Assembly (NCBI RefSeq): GCF_003287275.1
Contig: NZ_QEVW01000012.1
Span: 1-64,000, forward strand
Direction: 5' to 3'
DNA: 64,000 nt
DNA from: Paenibacillus taichungensis
Lineage (GTDB): Bacteria > Bacillota > Bacilli > Paenibacillales > Paenibacillaceae
Positions 17,455 through 26,164 of the stretch are shown here, in pieces. Within the stretch, counting starts at the first letter, position 1, and the number at the start of each line of letters is the position of its first letter. A model generated the notes under the pieces. It was not told the origin of the DNA. It ran no database searches and was given only the letters and a program-made list of their open reading frames with translations. Position numbers and translations under genes: made by a program.

Positions 17455-18339
17455 CTAGTAATGGACCCAGCGTTTTTGGCCGACCCATTGGATAATGGTA
17501 ATTACGAGAATAACCGCAAACAGGAACCAGGAAATGGTTGACGCATAGCCCATCTCATAATAGCTAAATGCCGTTTTGTAAACGAACAGCGACAGAATCG
17601 TGGTGCTTCCGCTTGGGCCGCCGCCAGTAATCGCTTGGATGAGAGAGAAGGATTTGACCGTCATTATCAGCCCGGTAATCAATAGCATAAATGTCGTTGG
17701 ACTAACAAGCGGCCATACAATTCTCCATGTAATAGTCGCTTTCCCTGCACCGTCAATACGTGCCGCTTCAAGCTGCTCAGTCGAAATCTCCTGTAGGGCT
17801 GCCAAATAGATAATCATGTTGTAACCTAACATAAACCATATTTGTACGACGTCAATGGCATACATCGCCGAACTCGAATCAGCAAACCAGCCCGGAGGCG
17901 ATACAATGCCGATAAAGCGAAGTACTTCATTAATTGGCCCCTGAGATGGCTGGAACAGAAGCATCCATACAAAAGCAACGGCAACTCCGCTTGAGATATA
18001 TGGCAGGAAGAACATGCCTCTAAGCAATCCTTTCAGATACACACTCCGGTTAAGCACAAGAGCAACAAGAAACGCAATTGCCAATGAGACTGGAACGGAC
18101 ATCAGGAATATGATCGTATATTTGATTGATGCATAGAACTGATCATCACCAAAAAGGCGTTTGATATTATCTAATCCGGTGAACGTCCAATTCGGATTGG
18201 CGAATTGATAGTCCGTGAACATCATAAAGAAGGAGTACAAGGCAGGCAGAATAAAAAATGCGAGGATACCGAGCATATTAGGCAAAATAAATACGTAGCC
18301 CACCCAGCCTTGTTTCCGAATCCAGCTGTTCCTTTTCAC
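17455..18339 (-). CDS. Carbohydrate ABC transporter permease (MalF type)
   Basis: About 294 residues, six transmembrane helices, with the EAA loop EAARIDGAGKATITWRIVWP and the family opening GWVGYVFILPNMLGILAFF. I choose the GTG at 18339 because AAGGCGG lies eight bases before it and the protein then has normal family length; the open frame extends back to 18510 but would overlap the binding-protein gene and crosses a strong hairpin. It pairs with the MalG-type permease downstream and the lipoprotein upstream. Confidence 0.93.
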   Translation of the reverse strand: MKRNSWIRKQGWVGYVFILPNMLGILAFFILPALYSFFMMFTDYQFANPNWTFTGLDNIKRLFGDDQFYASIKYTIIFLMSVPVSLAIAFLVALVLNRSVYLKGLLRGMFFLPYISSGVAVAFVWMLLFQPSQGPINEVLRFIGIVSPPGWFADSSSAMYAIDVVQIWFMLGYNMIIYLAALQEISTEQLEAARIDGAGKATITWRIVWPLVSPTTFMLLITGLIMTVKSFSLIQAITGGGPSGSTTILSLFVYKTAFSYYEMGYASTISWFLFAVILVITIIQWVGQKRWVHY

Positions 18340-18384
18340 AGAAAACGCCGCCTTTCTTCTCGTATGGAACTTTTTAAATACAGC

Positions 18385-18424
18385 AAAGAGAGAAGACGGA
18401 AGCGAAGAATCCTTCTTCTCTCTT
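18385..18424 (-). repeat. Strong hairpin between binding-protein and permease genes
   Basis: AAGAGAGAAGA and the matching TCTTCTCTCTT form a long stem around an 11-base loop region. There is no T-run. Such hairpins after sugar-binding-protein genes protect the upstream message or reduce read-through, so the lipoprotein is made in excess of the permeases. Confidence 0.7.
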
Positions 18425-18445
18425 AAGGATATTGTCAGTATTCGA

Positions 18446-19753
18446 TTATTTGATATATTCCTGATGGCGTTTGGCCATATTCTTAAGCGTTGTATCAATA
18501 TCCTGCTCATTCAGGAAGTATTTCTCGTATTCTTCCTTGCGGGCATCCAGCGCTTGCTGCGGTACATTCAATTGGAATGATGGGAACTCACCGAACACAA
18601 CGCTATTCATCGACTCTGTATCGTATTTGTCTTCAACACCCTTGAGCAGCAGGTCCATTGCCTGCTTGTTATCAACGCTCTTCGAGGATGGAAGGCGTCC
18701 TCCGCTTGCCATCGGCAACATTCCGCCGTCCGCATACCACTTTGCGAATTTCCATGCCGCATCCTGATGCTTGGATTTTGCATTAACGGAGAGCATATCC
18801 CCTAAACCGCCAGCATATTTATAATCCTTCTGATCGGCAGATACTTTCGGAATTGTAGCGAATGCGATTTTGAAGTCATGCGGAAATTCCTTCAGGTTAT
18901 TGGCGTTGCGGAAAATAAATTCTCCTGCGGCTAACATAGCTGCCTCCCCTTTGAGGAACATGGTGTCTACCGGCATCTTACTTGTTACCTGTTCTCCATA
19001 TTCGGGTGTCGATTTGTCCAAAAACATCATGTCATGCACGATTTGAAGCTGCTTTTTCCAAAGATCATTATTGAAGTTAGATGTTCCTTCCGGCGTGGTT
19101 ACGCCAAGACCCGCTATGGTACCGTCGATTGCAGCGGTAAAGGCAGCATCATGCTGCATAAGACCGTACACATTCGTTTTTGTTAGCGCTTTCGAATATT
19201 CCCTCAAGTCATCCCATGTCCAATCAACGGGAGGAATCGGAAGACCGGCTTCATCCAGCATGCTTTTGTTAAGCCAGATGAATAACATGTTTTTCTTTGT
19301 CGGAATGCCATAATACTTATCTCCGATTTTCCATTGAGCGGCGTCTACTCCCATTTGCTCGTCGATGTTGTAATCTGTTCTGTTGCTCAGATCCAAAGCG
19401 ACTCCTGCATCCACACGTTTCTGTAAACGGTTAATCGTGTAGTTGACGAACAAGTCTGCGTCCTGACCCGTCATGAGCGCGGTATCCAGCTTCAAGTTGC
19501 CGGGGTCATCATTTACATAACGGAAGTACTCGACCTGAATGTCAGGATTTTCTTTGTTCCAGCTGTCAATCACTTCTTGAGGTCCAGCCTCGGCAGGAAC
19601 AGCTCCCCAAAGCGTGAGATTAATGGTCTCACCAGCTTTTTGATTCGCCGATCCCGCACTCGCTCCCTCGTTGTTAGCCCCTCCGCATGCACTGAGCATC
19701 GAAGCTGTCAAAGTCGTAATCAAAGCTGCCTTTAACCAATTTCTATATTTCAT
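18446..19753 (-). CDS. Extracellular solute-binding lipoprotein, family 1
   Basis: A 435-residue lipoprotein. Signal peptide and lipobox LSAC (about residues 1-23) precede a Gly/Asn/Ser linker and the mature domain starting INLTLWGAVPAEAGPQEVID. It captures a sugar or oligosaccharide outside the membrane and hands it to the two permeases downstream. A GGGGG ribosome site is seven bases before the ATG. The response regulator gene lies about 90 bases upstream in the same direction, as in other YesMN-linked importers. The substrate is not readable. Confidence 0.94.
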   Translation of the reverse strand: MKYRNWLKAALITTLTASMLSACGGANNEGASAGSANQKAGETINLTLWGAVPAEAGPQEVIDSWNKENPDIQVEYFRYVNDDPGNLKLDTALMTGQDADLFVNYTINRLQKRVDAGVALDLSNRTDYNIDEQMGVDAAQWKIGDKYYGIPTKKNMLFIWLNKSMLDEAGLPIPPVDWTWDDLREYSKALTKTNVYGLMQHDAAFTAAIDGTIAGLGVTTPEGTSNFNNDLWKKQLQIVHDMMFLDKSTPEYGEQVTSKMPVDTMFLKGEAAMLAAGEFIFRNANNLKEFPHDFKIAFATIPKVSADQKDYKYAGGLGDMLSVNAKSKHQDAAWKFAKWYADGGMLPMASGGRLPSSKSVDNKQAMDLLLKGVEDKYDTESMNSVVFGEFPSFQLNVPQQALDARKEEYEKYFLNEQDIDTTLKNMAKRHQEYIK

Positions 19754-19846
19754 TTACAGTCCCCCTTATCGAGTTGATAAGCTGTTTGCTACGTCTTTAA
19801 CTTTATCACCAGCCTGACATTGGGGGTATGAACGGTGTTTGGATAT

Positions 19847-20614
19847 TCATAGAACGATTTTTTGTTCTTTACGGTATTCGTTCGGGGTCAGCCCGCACCA
19901 CCGCTTGAATATTTTAATGAAATAATTGTCGTTCTCGAAGCCTACCAACCTGCCAATTTCACTCACCGTTTTCTCTGTCTCTGTCAGCAGCATTTTCGCT
20001 GCTTGAACGCGGCGGTTTTGAATAAAATGCGTCATCGTGATTCCCATCTTCTTCTTGAATAAGTCACTAACATAACTGGCATCCATGCGAACATATTCAG
20101 CCAATCTTTTTAATGTCACATCCTCGGCGAAATGCTCCTCAATGTAGGTAATCATTCGGTTCAGTTCCGGATGATCCGTTGGTTCTTGGGCAGTCTTATC
20201 CGGGAACCATTTATCTGCCAGGCGAAGCTTATCCATTCTCGTCAGTTCTCCGGCTACTTTTTCCATGGTTTGCTTCAGTTCCTTCAAATCCAGAGAAAGT
20301 TTCATTAAATAACCTGAAGCCCCGTATTCCAATGCTTGTCTGGCATACTCAAATTCACTTACTGCCGTCAACATAACGAACCTGCATTCATGTCCCTCCT
20401 TTCTCGTGAGCTGAAGTAAACGGATGCCATCCATGAGCGGCATGAAAATGTCGGAAATGACAACATCGGGCTGCAGATCCCGAATCAACTGCAAACCTTC
20501 CTCGCCATTTACCGCCTCACCGATAATTTCAAATGGGATATTCGCCTTTGTAAACAATTTGCGCAAGCTTGCTCTTGCGTACTGTTCATCTTCAACGATC
20601 AATGTGCGCCACAA
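19847..20614 (-). CDS. AraC-type response regulator (YesN family, short form)
   Basis: A 255-residue protein: receiver domain with E8-D9 and phospho-acceptor D55 in VVISDIFMP, Lys in YLMKLSLD, then directly an AraC double helix-turn-helix ending GLTPNEYRKEQK. Unlike the two regulators at the left end it lacks the long middle region. The start is TTG with GGAGGGG seven bases upstream; it overlaps the kinase end by 23 bases, so translation is coupled. It should activate the lipoprotein/permease/oxidoreductase genes just downstream. Confidence 0.93.
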   Translation of the reverse strand: MWRTLIVEDEQYARASLRKLFTKANIPFEIIGEAVNGEEGLQLIRDLQPDVVISDIFMPLMDGIRLLQLTRKEGHECRFVMLTAVSEFEYARQALEYGASGYLMKLSLDLKELKQTMEKVAGELTRMDKLRLADKWFPDKTAQEPTDHPELNRMITYIEEHFAEDVTLKRLAEYVRMDASYVSDLFKKKMGITMTHFIQNRRVQAAKMLLTETEKTVSEIGRLVGFENDNYFIKIFKRWCGLTPNEYRKEQKIVL

Positions 20615-22415
20615 TGGTGCTCCCCTCCTTCAAATATGGTTTGGATAACAATAATGGGAAATGCATGAAGACCTGCGTTCCATCCGCCGTCGACTCTATC
20701 CGAAGTCCTGTTGGCTGGTTCTTAAACATAAGTTCCAAGCTCTCGCGAAGGTTCTGTACGCCAATGCTTTTTCGTTTCCGGAAGGACTGATTCGCCTGGG
20801 ATTTTTTCATTCCTATGCCATTGTCCGCAACCTCCAAAATAAGCAGCGAATGGTGGATTGATGCACGAATGTCAATCCGCCCCTCAATCTGTGTTTGTCC
20901 AAACCCGTGAATCAACGAATTTTCTACCAGCGGCTGCAGACAAAATTTTGGAATCAGTGCATACTCCAGGTCCCTGGAAACTTCATAGTGAAGCTCGATG
21001 CCATGTCCAAACCGTTTCCGTTGGATATCCATGTAGGATTCAATTAGCACAATCTCCTCCTTCAGAAGAATAAGATCAACCTCCAAATTCAGCGTAGTTT
21101 CTAATATTTTTCCTAGCGATACACAAATCTCGTAAATCTCATCTTCATCCTTATCCAGTGCAATGCTCTTGATTGTATTCAGCGTATTCAGCAAAAAATG
21201 AGGATTCATTTGACCAAGCAACACCTGAAATCGGACGAACTGCTTTTGCCGCTCCTCCAGCTTTAACTGTTCCAACAGATTATTGATGTCTGCGATCATA
21301 AAATTAAAGCTTCGGGTTAGCGCCAGCAATTCACCTCTTCCTTGTTCCGGCAGCTTTGTCTTCAAATTCAATTTAACGGTTGTCTCCATCTTTCGTTGAA
21401 GATGCTTTAAAGGACCGGTAACGGTTGAAGAAATGAAATAAGTCAGCAGCACAAACAGCAGCAGGATGGCCCCATATACGGTATAGAACCTCCGCTTTTG
21501 TTTGTTCACTTCTTCAAATAACAAGGACAGGGGAATCTTTTTCACAAGATAACCGTCAAGCTCTTGAATCTTGCTATAGGTATACATCATATGATTGTTC
21601 ACAATGGATTGGGAGGAGTTATCCTGTCCTTGGCTCTGACTTGCTGCTGTAATGGCAGATGACACGGTAGAGGGTATATTATCCCCCGACTTGGATTGAA
21701 GCATAATTCTCCCATATCCATCCATTAGAAAATAGGCCCCTTCACCATCGCTGCCGAATGAATTTTCCTCCGTTTTTTCCTGAAACCATGCTTCATAATC
21801 GATACTAAAACGTCCATATGCGAAGGGTTTCAGCCCGTCGTCACGCAGCACTTCGTAAAGGCTCAGCATCCGATTTCCTTTTCTCTCACGAACGCCGGTC
21901 GTCAAATCATTGGATTTCCATAAGTAACGCTGTCCCTCGGTCCTCTTCAGCTCCTGTACCCAGGGCTCGGAACTGATGTGGGCATAATTCAGAGAATTCT
22001 CTGGCGTATACGAAGTGTAAGCATTTCCTTTTAAATCGATCAATGTGTAGAATACGGTAGCTCCCGTAAGGAAAAAGCTGTTCTCAATACTAGCAAATTT
22101 ATTTTCCACAATTCGTTTTCGATGGATGGCATCATATAATTCCGGCTTCTGCATCACTTCGCGGAGGACAGAATCCTGATCCAGCAGCATCCCAGTCTTC
22201 ATCACAAGACTCATCAAATCGATAAGATCGGCTTTGATGCCTTCGAGTTGCTTGACGTTAATGTCCGAAGCGTCCCGTTGAAGCATAACTTCCGTTTCTC
22301 GGAAGTTATAGAGGAATAATATGGCTATGGGCGTCAGGAGGAATAACAGAAAGGAAAATAGTATTCGGTGTTTAAAAGTGCCTGGCGTTATTCGTCGCAG
22401 CCATGTGGTCAACAT
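20592..22415 (-). CDS. Sensor histidine kinase (YesM family)
   Basis: A 607-residue kinase. Transmembrane segments near residues 20-40 and 300-320 bracket an extracytoplasmic sensor domain. A HAMP-like region follows, then the phospho-acceptor box LGQMNPHFLLNTLN and the ATP-binding N-box LQPLVENSLIHGFG. It is the first gene of a run: kinase, regulator, binding lipoprotein, two permeases, FAD oxidoreductase. A promoter candidate and a cre-like site lie just upstream. The ribosome site GGGAGGG is about 13 bases from the ATG, rather far. Confidence 0.93.
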   Translation of the reverse strand: MLTTWLRRITPGTFKHRILFSFLLFLLTPIAILFLYNFRETEVMLQRDASDINVKQLEGIKADLIDLMSLVMKTGMLLDQDSVLREVMQKPELYDAIHRKRIVENKFASIENSFFLTGATVFYTLIDLKGNAYTSYTPENSLNYAHISSEPWVQELKRTEGQRYLWKSNDLTTGVRERKGNRMLSLYEVLRDDGLKPFAYGRFSIDYEAWFQEKTEENSFGSDGEGAYFLMDGYGRIMLQSKSGDNIPSTVSSAITAASQSQGQDNSSQSIVNNHMMYTYSKIQELDGYLVKKIPLSLLFEEVNKQKRRFYTVYGAILLLFVLLTYFISSTVTGPLKHLQRKMETTVKLNLKTKLPEQGRGELLALTRSFNFMIADINNLLEQLKLEERQKQFVRFQVLLGQMNPHFLLNTLNTIKSIALDKDEDEIYEICVSLGKILETTLNLEVDLILLKEEIVLIESYMDIQRKRFGHGIELHYEVSRDLEYALIPKFCLQPLVENSLIHGFGQTQIEGRIDIRASIHHSLLILEVADNGIGMKKSQANQSFRKRKSIGVQNLRESLELMFKNQPTGLRIESTADGTQVFMHFPLLLSKPYLKEGSTIVAHIDR

Positions 22416-22452
22416 GATTATTTCTCAGCCCTCCCATCGATGTATACCTCCC

Positions 22453-22504
22453 AATTTACTGAACATTACGGTTGATCGCAACAGTAAATTGTAAGCGCTT
22501 ATAT
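22453..22504 (-). promoter_or_regulatory. Promoter candidate with adjacent cre-like site
   Basis: On the minus strand TTGCGA (22481-22476), a 17-base spacer and TAAATT (22458-22453) make a plausible sigma-A promoter for the kinase operon. Directly upstream, TTGTAAGCGCTTATAT (22489-22504) is a good cre-like palindrome with central CG. CcpA binding there could either repress or, given the position upstream of -35, activate. Confidence 0.55.
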
Positions 22505-22536
22505 GAAAAGTTGGGAGCCTCCTCTTTCCTATGGAA

Positions 22537-22571
22537 TAAAAAAACGACAGCCAAATAATTGACTGTCGTTA
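22537..22571 (-). terminator. Terminator of the PEP-hydrolase-like gene
   Basis: ACGACAG and CTGTCGT form the stem, followed on the minus strand by a run of seven T. It lies nine bases after the gene's stop. Confidence 0.9.
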
Positions 22572-22579
22572 GGTTCTTA

Positions 22580-23410
22580 CTATTTCCGAATCGACTTGAA
22601 GGACTCCGTCTGCTGTGTAATGCCTTTCTCTGCCGCAAATCGCTCGATGCTGGATGCGCCGAAGAATCCATCGATGCCCTTCGTTCTCTCAATGACATAG
22701 GCCGCATCCTCCGGATCCGCAATGGGTCCACCGTGGCAAATAATCATGATCTCCGGGTTCACAGCCCGCCCTGCTTCAATAATCGCCTCGATTCGTTGTA
22801 CACAGTCGTCCAGAGTCAGCGCTGTTTTTGCACCAATCGAGCCCTTAGTCGTCAAGCCCATGTGCGCAACCAAAATGTCAGCCCCCGCCTCCGCCATGGC
22901 TTTTGCCTGAGCAGGATCAAAAACATACGGCGTAGTCAGCATATCCAATTCATGAGCGACACGGATCATTTCAACCTCCAGATCGTACCCCATACCGGTT
23001 TCTTCCAGGTTTTGTCTGAACACCCCATCAATCAAACCAACGGTTGGGAAGTTCTGAACTCCGCTGAAGCCCTGCTCCTTCAGCTGCTTCAGGTATACCT
23101 CCATAATTCGGAAAGGATCGGTGCCGCATACCCCTGCCAAAACAGGCGTATGTTTGACGACAGGCAGCACCTCGGCTCCCATCTCAACGACAATTTGATT
23201 AGCGTCTCCATAGGAGAGCAAGCCAGCCAGTGAGCCGCGGCCCGCCATTCTGTACCGACCGGAATTATATACGATTAACATATCTGCTCCGCCCGCTTCA
23301 CTGCTCTTGGCCGTAATGCCCGTGCCTGCCCCGACACCTAGAAGAATTTTCCCCTGCTTTACCTCTTCCTTAAATTTGTCCATAATTTCTGATCTGTTCA
23401 GCTTATTCAT
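22580..23410 (-). CDS. Phosphoenolpyruvate hydrolase-like TIM-barrel protein
   Basis: About 276 residues of one domain with the family blocks GVGAGTGITAKSSEAGGADM, YNSGRYRMAGRGSLAGLL, QNFPTVGLIDGVFRQNLEE, VAHMGLTTKGSIGAKT and a closing GFFGASSIERFAAE. The family (PF09370-type) resembles PEP mutase-class barrels, and the same domain sits at the C-terminus of some Tm-1 proteins. The start has AAGGAGG nine bases upstream. It follows the Tm-1-like gene by 23 bases, so the two probably act together. The true reaction is not established. It is strongly similar to the N-terminal domain of the regulator at 24795-26060. Confidence 0.85.
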   Translation of the reverse strand: MNKLNRSEIMDKFKEEVKQGKILLGVGAGTGITAKSSEAGGADMLIVYNSGRYRMAGRGSLAGLLSYGDANQIVVEMGAEVLPVVKHTPVLAGVCGTDPFRIMEVYLKQLKEQGFSGVQNFPTVGLIDGVFRQNLEETGMGYDLEVEMIRVAHELDMLTTPYVFDPAQAKAMAEAGADILVAHMGLTTKGSIGAKTALTLDDCVQRIEAIIEAGRAVNPEIMIICHGGPIADPEDAAYVIERTKGIDGFFGASSIERFAAEKGITQQTESFKSIRK

Positions 23411-23433
23411 TTCGTATTTCCTCCTTATTGGAT

Positions 23434-24651
23434 TCATTCGGAATTTGATGTCATGAGATCGATCAGCTTTTGTGCTGCGGCTTCTGCAAAGGCTGGATCG
23501 TTGATGGCGCAATCCATTTCAATCACTTCAACAATTGAGTGATCGACATGCTCACGTAGGGTATCAAACAACATCCGGTCCTCCTCCGGTCCGTAGAAAG
23601 GCTCCCCCTCCACATCAATTGAGGAGACGCCTCTAAGCGGCAGCATTAACACGGTTTTTTCCTTTGCCATGTTCAGCTTCTCCGCAAGTTTCCTGCCGAT
23701 CTGTTCATTCTCTTCCACCGTGGTTCTCATCAGAGATACAGTCGGATTATGCTGATAAAACTTATGATCCTTGAATTTCTCCGGCACAGTATTGCTCGGC
23801 CCAAAATTGCACATATCCAAAGCGCCCACCGAGACTACCTGCGGAATACCATTGCGGCCTGCAGCCTCCAAGCGATTCGGCCCCGCATTTAAGACACCGC
23901 CGATGATTTCATCCGCCCACTCCGTCGTCGTCAAATCCAATACACCTTCAATGAAGCCTGCTTCAATCAACGCCTCCATGGACTGCCCTCCGATGCCCGT
24001 AGCGTGGAACACAAGCACCTCGTAGCCCCGCTCCTCCATATATTTTCTTGCCGCTGTCACACATGGTGTTGTCACTCCGAACATCGTCGCTGCAACCAGC
24101 GGCTTCTTATCCGGTTTGTGCGTATGCTCAAACTTGAGCATGCCCGCCATCGCAAATAATGCATTTGTAAATATTTTCGTGGAAATTGAGTTCAACCCTG
24201 CTACATCCACCACGGACGGAATCATGACAATATCACACGTGCCTACGTAAGGAGCTGTGTTTCCAGAAGCAACGGTTGATACCATCACCTTAGGGACACC
24301 AATCGGCAGGGCTCTCATGGCAGGTGTGACCAGGGAGGTTCCACCAGTGCCACCAAAGGAAATGATTCCGTCAAATTTACCCTGTTTGTACAACTGTGGT
24401 ACCAGCTTCTTCAATCCTATGGACAAAACTTCTGTAGCCAAAGCCCGATCCTTCTTTGCCGCAAGTTCTTCTATGATCATGCCTGCGGCGTGAGCGACTT
24501 CCTGATTGGACACATCCGGAACAAAGGACGGTTCAAATACACCTGTATGAATCATCAATGTCCCCAACCCAAGCTCCTCTGCAATGCTCTTGATGTAAAG
24601 GTACTCATCACCCTTTGTATCAAACGTTCCAATGATTGCGACTGTTTTCAT
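23434..24651 (-). CDS. Tm-1-like ATP-binding domain protein (UPF0261 family)
   Basis: A 405-residue protein starting VAIIGTFDTKGDEYLYIKSI and containing ISFGGTGGTSLVTPAMRALP, GVTTPCVTAARKYMEERGYE and FGPSNTVPEKFK, all hallmarks of UPF0261. Proteins of this type bind ATP; plant Tm-1 carries the same domain fused to a PEP-hydrolase-like barrel and blocks tobamovirus replication, while the bacterial role is open. Here the two halves are separate adjacent genes. It lies downstream of the fused regulator, separated by a terminator, so it may also have its own promoter in 24652-24724. Confidence 0.88.
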   Translation of the reverse strand: MKTVAIIGTFDTKGDEYLYIKSIAEELGLGTLMIHTGVFEPSFVPDVSNQEVAHAAGMIIEELAAKKDRALATEVLSIGLKKLVPQLYKQGKFDGIISFGGTGGTSLVTPAMRALPIGVPKVMVSTVASGNTAPYVGTCDIVMIPSVVDVAGLNSISTKIFTNALFAMAGMLKFEHTHKPDKKPLVAATMFGVTTPCVTAARKYMEERGYEVLVFHATGIGGQSMEALIEAGFIEGVLDLTTTEWADEIIGGVLNAGPNRLEAAGRNGIPQVVSVGALDMCNFGPSNTVPEKFKDHKFYQHNPTVSLMRTTVEENEQIGRKLAEKLNMAKEKTVLMLPLRGVSSIDVEGEPFYGPEEDRMLFDTLREHVDHSIVEVIEMDCAINDPAFAEAAAQKLIDLMTSNSE

Positions 24652-24724
24652 TCCACGGCCTCCTCGTATGACTCTTTAGAAACCAAGCTCGATCGCAGGT
24701 AGCAAGCTGATTTTTTTGGCTAAC

Positions 24725-24763
24725 AGAAAAACCAGTACGATCGTTATAACTTCATCATACTGG
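24725..24763 (-). terminator. Terminator after the fused regulator gene
   Basis: CCAGTATGAT pairs fully with ATCGTACTGG (one G-U), followed by TTTTTCTGTT on the minus strand. It separates the regulator from the Tm-1-like gene. Confidence 0.75.
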
Positions 24764-24794
24764 TCCTGTTTATTTATGAAAACGCTTTTATGTT

Positions 24795-26060
24795 CTATGT
24801 TTTTGTGTTTAGGTTAGATCTGTACTTCTTGGGAGAGCAACCCTTAAGCTTTTTGAACATTTTGCTGAATTGTGCGTAATTGGGATACCCAACCATTCCG
24901 GCCACTTCGGATAATTGAAGCTGCGGCGCATGAAGAAGCGTGACGGCTTTATTTATGCGGAAGCTCACCAGATAGGTCTGAAAGCTGCAGCCAACCTCCT
25001 TTTTAAACAAACTGCTCAAATAGCTGCGGGAAACATGAGCAACCTTGGCCAGATCCGAAAAAACAATTTCACTGCTGTAGTTTTGCGCCACGTACTCTTT
25101 GACAAACTCAACGTAATCATAATGATGGGTGATACCTTTCAGCATTTTGACCATAAAATCGTCCTCATCCAGTTTACCCAGGCGTTTAAAATCGCGTGTA
25201 ATTGCCGTAATCGACTTCTCGGAAGGAATTCGTTCAAAAGAAGAACCGCCAATATAGCCCATAATATCTGTGTTGTCGCTATACATGTACTGGACATCGA
25301 CCGGCGTCTTTACCGGGCCGCCATAAATCATCTTGATCAAATTCGGCTTAAACTGATTGCAGGTATCAAAAATACGCAGCGCCTTTGATTTGGCGGCCTC
25401 CAAGGATACAACCTTCCGTGCACCCAATAACCCGCCTTCGGTCAGGCCGAGATGAGCACAGATTACATCTGCTCCCGCTTCAATCATCTGGGCTGCCTGA
25501 AGCTCATCAAATACGAACGCCACCGTAAACAAATCCTGTTGATGGGCCAGGCGTATAGCCTCAACCTCAATGTCATAACTTATTCCGTCTTCCTCCAGAG
25601 CCTCTCTGAACAATCCGTCTATCAGGCCAACTGTAGGATAGTTGTTGACTCCCGAAAACCCTCTCCTCTTGATTTCCTCTATATAATCAGCCAATACTAT
25701 GGTTGGATCATTCGCATTCAGTCCAAAGAGTACGGGAGATTGCCTCACCAGCGGCACAATTTCTCTTGACGCAAAATCCATCACCATATCATTACTGTTG
25801 CAAAACGGCAAAAAGCCGGCAAGAGAGCTCCTCCCCATCTGGCGAAACTTGCCGGAGTTCAGCATTAATATAAAATCCGCTCCATTCTGAGCTGCATACT
25901 TGGCTGTAATGCCCGTGCCAGTTGAGACACCGATGATGTGATTTCCCTCGCGCAGCTGTGATTGAAGACGCTCCAGTATGACTGTTCTGTTCAAACTCAT
26001 CCGCTCCTCAACACAATTTAACAATTGTAGTTTTTGCTCCTCATTATTATTGTACATCAT
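24795..26060 (-). CDS. Fusion of PEP-hydrolase-like TIM barrel and AraC DNA-binding domain
   Basis: 421 residues. Residues about 20-300 align along their length with the enzyme-like protein at 22580-23410 (GVSTGTGITAKYAAQNGADF, LNSGKFRQMGRSSLAGFLPF, NNYPTVGLIDGLFREALEE, CAHLGLTEGGLLGA). Residues about 315-415 are an AraC double helix-turn-helix ending GCSPKKYRSNLNTK. A barrel homologous to the operon enzyme thus serves as the sensor of a regulator encoded just upstream. The start is uncertain: the ATG at 26060 has GGAGG 16 bases away, while the ATG at 26000 aligns with the paralogue's N-terminus and has GAGGAG three bases away. Control of the two downstream genes is inferred. Confidence 0.88.
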   Translation of the reverse strand: MMYNNNEEQKLQLLNCVEERMSLNRTVILERLQSQLREGNHIIGVSTGTGITAKYAAQNGADFILMLNSGKFRQMGRSSLAGFLPFCNSNDMVMDFASREIVPLVRQSPVLFGLNANDPTIVLADYIEEIKRRGFSGVNNYPTVGLIDGLFREALEEDGISYDIEVEAIRLAHQQDLFTVAFVFDELQAAQMIEAGADVICAHLGLTEGGLLGARKVVSLEAAKSKALRIFDTCNQFKPNLIKMIYGGPVKTPVDVQYMYSDNTDIMGYIGGSSFERIPSEKSITAITRDFKRLGKLDEDDFMVKMLKGITHHYDYVEFVKEYVAQNYSSEIVFSDLAKVAHVSRSYLSSLFKKEVGCSFQTYLVSFRINKAVTLLHAPQLQLSEVAGMVGYPNYAQFSKMFKKLKGCSPKKYRSNLNTKT

Positions 26061-26110
26061 TCCATATAGCTCATTCCCTCCTTCCTCGAACCGTTTTGTT
26101 AAGGGGCATC

Positions 26111-26142
26111 AAAAAAGCCGATTTCCCAGTTGGGAAATCGAC
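26111..26142 (-). terminator. Terminator of the methionine aminopeptidase gene
   Basis: CGATTTCCCA pairs with TGGGAAATCG, followed by GCTTTTTT on the minus strand, about 22 bases after the stop. Confidence 0.9.
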
Positions 26143-26164
26143 CTCAGACAATGCTCTTGATTCG

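Noticed and set aside
18340..18510. Longer N-terminus of the MalF-type permease
   Set aside because: It would overlap the binding-protein gene and cross a strong hairpin; the GTG start gives normal length.
24776..24790. cre-like sequence ATGAAAACGCTTTTA
   Set aside because: It lies in the tail of the fused regulator transcript, beyond the terminator from the Tm-1-like gene, and lacks one conserved C.
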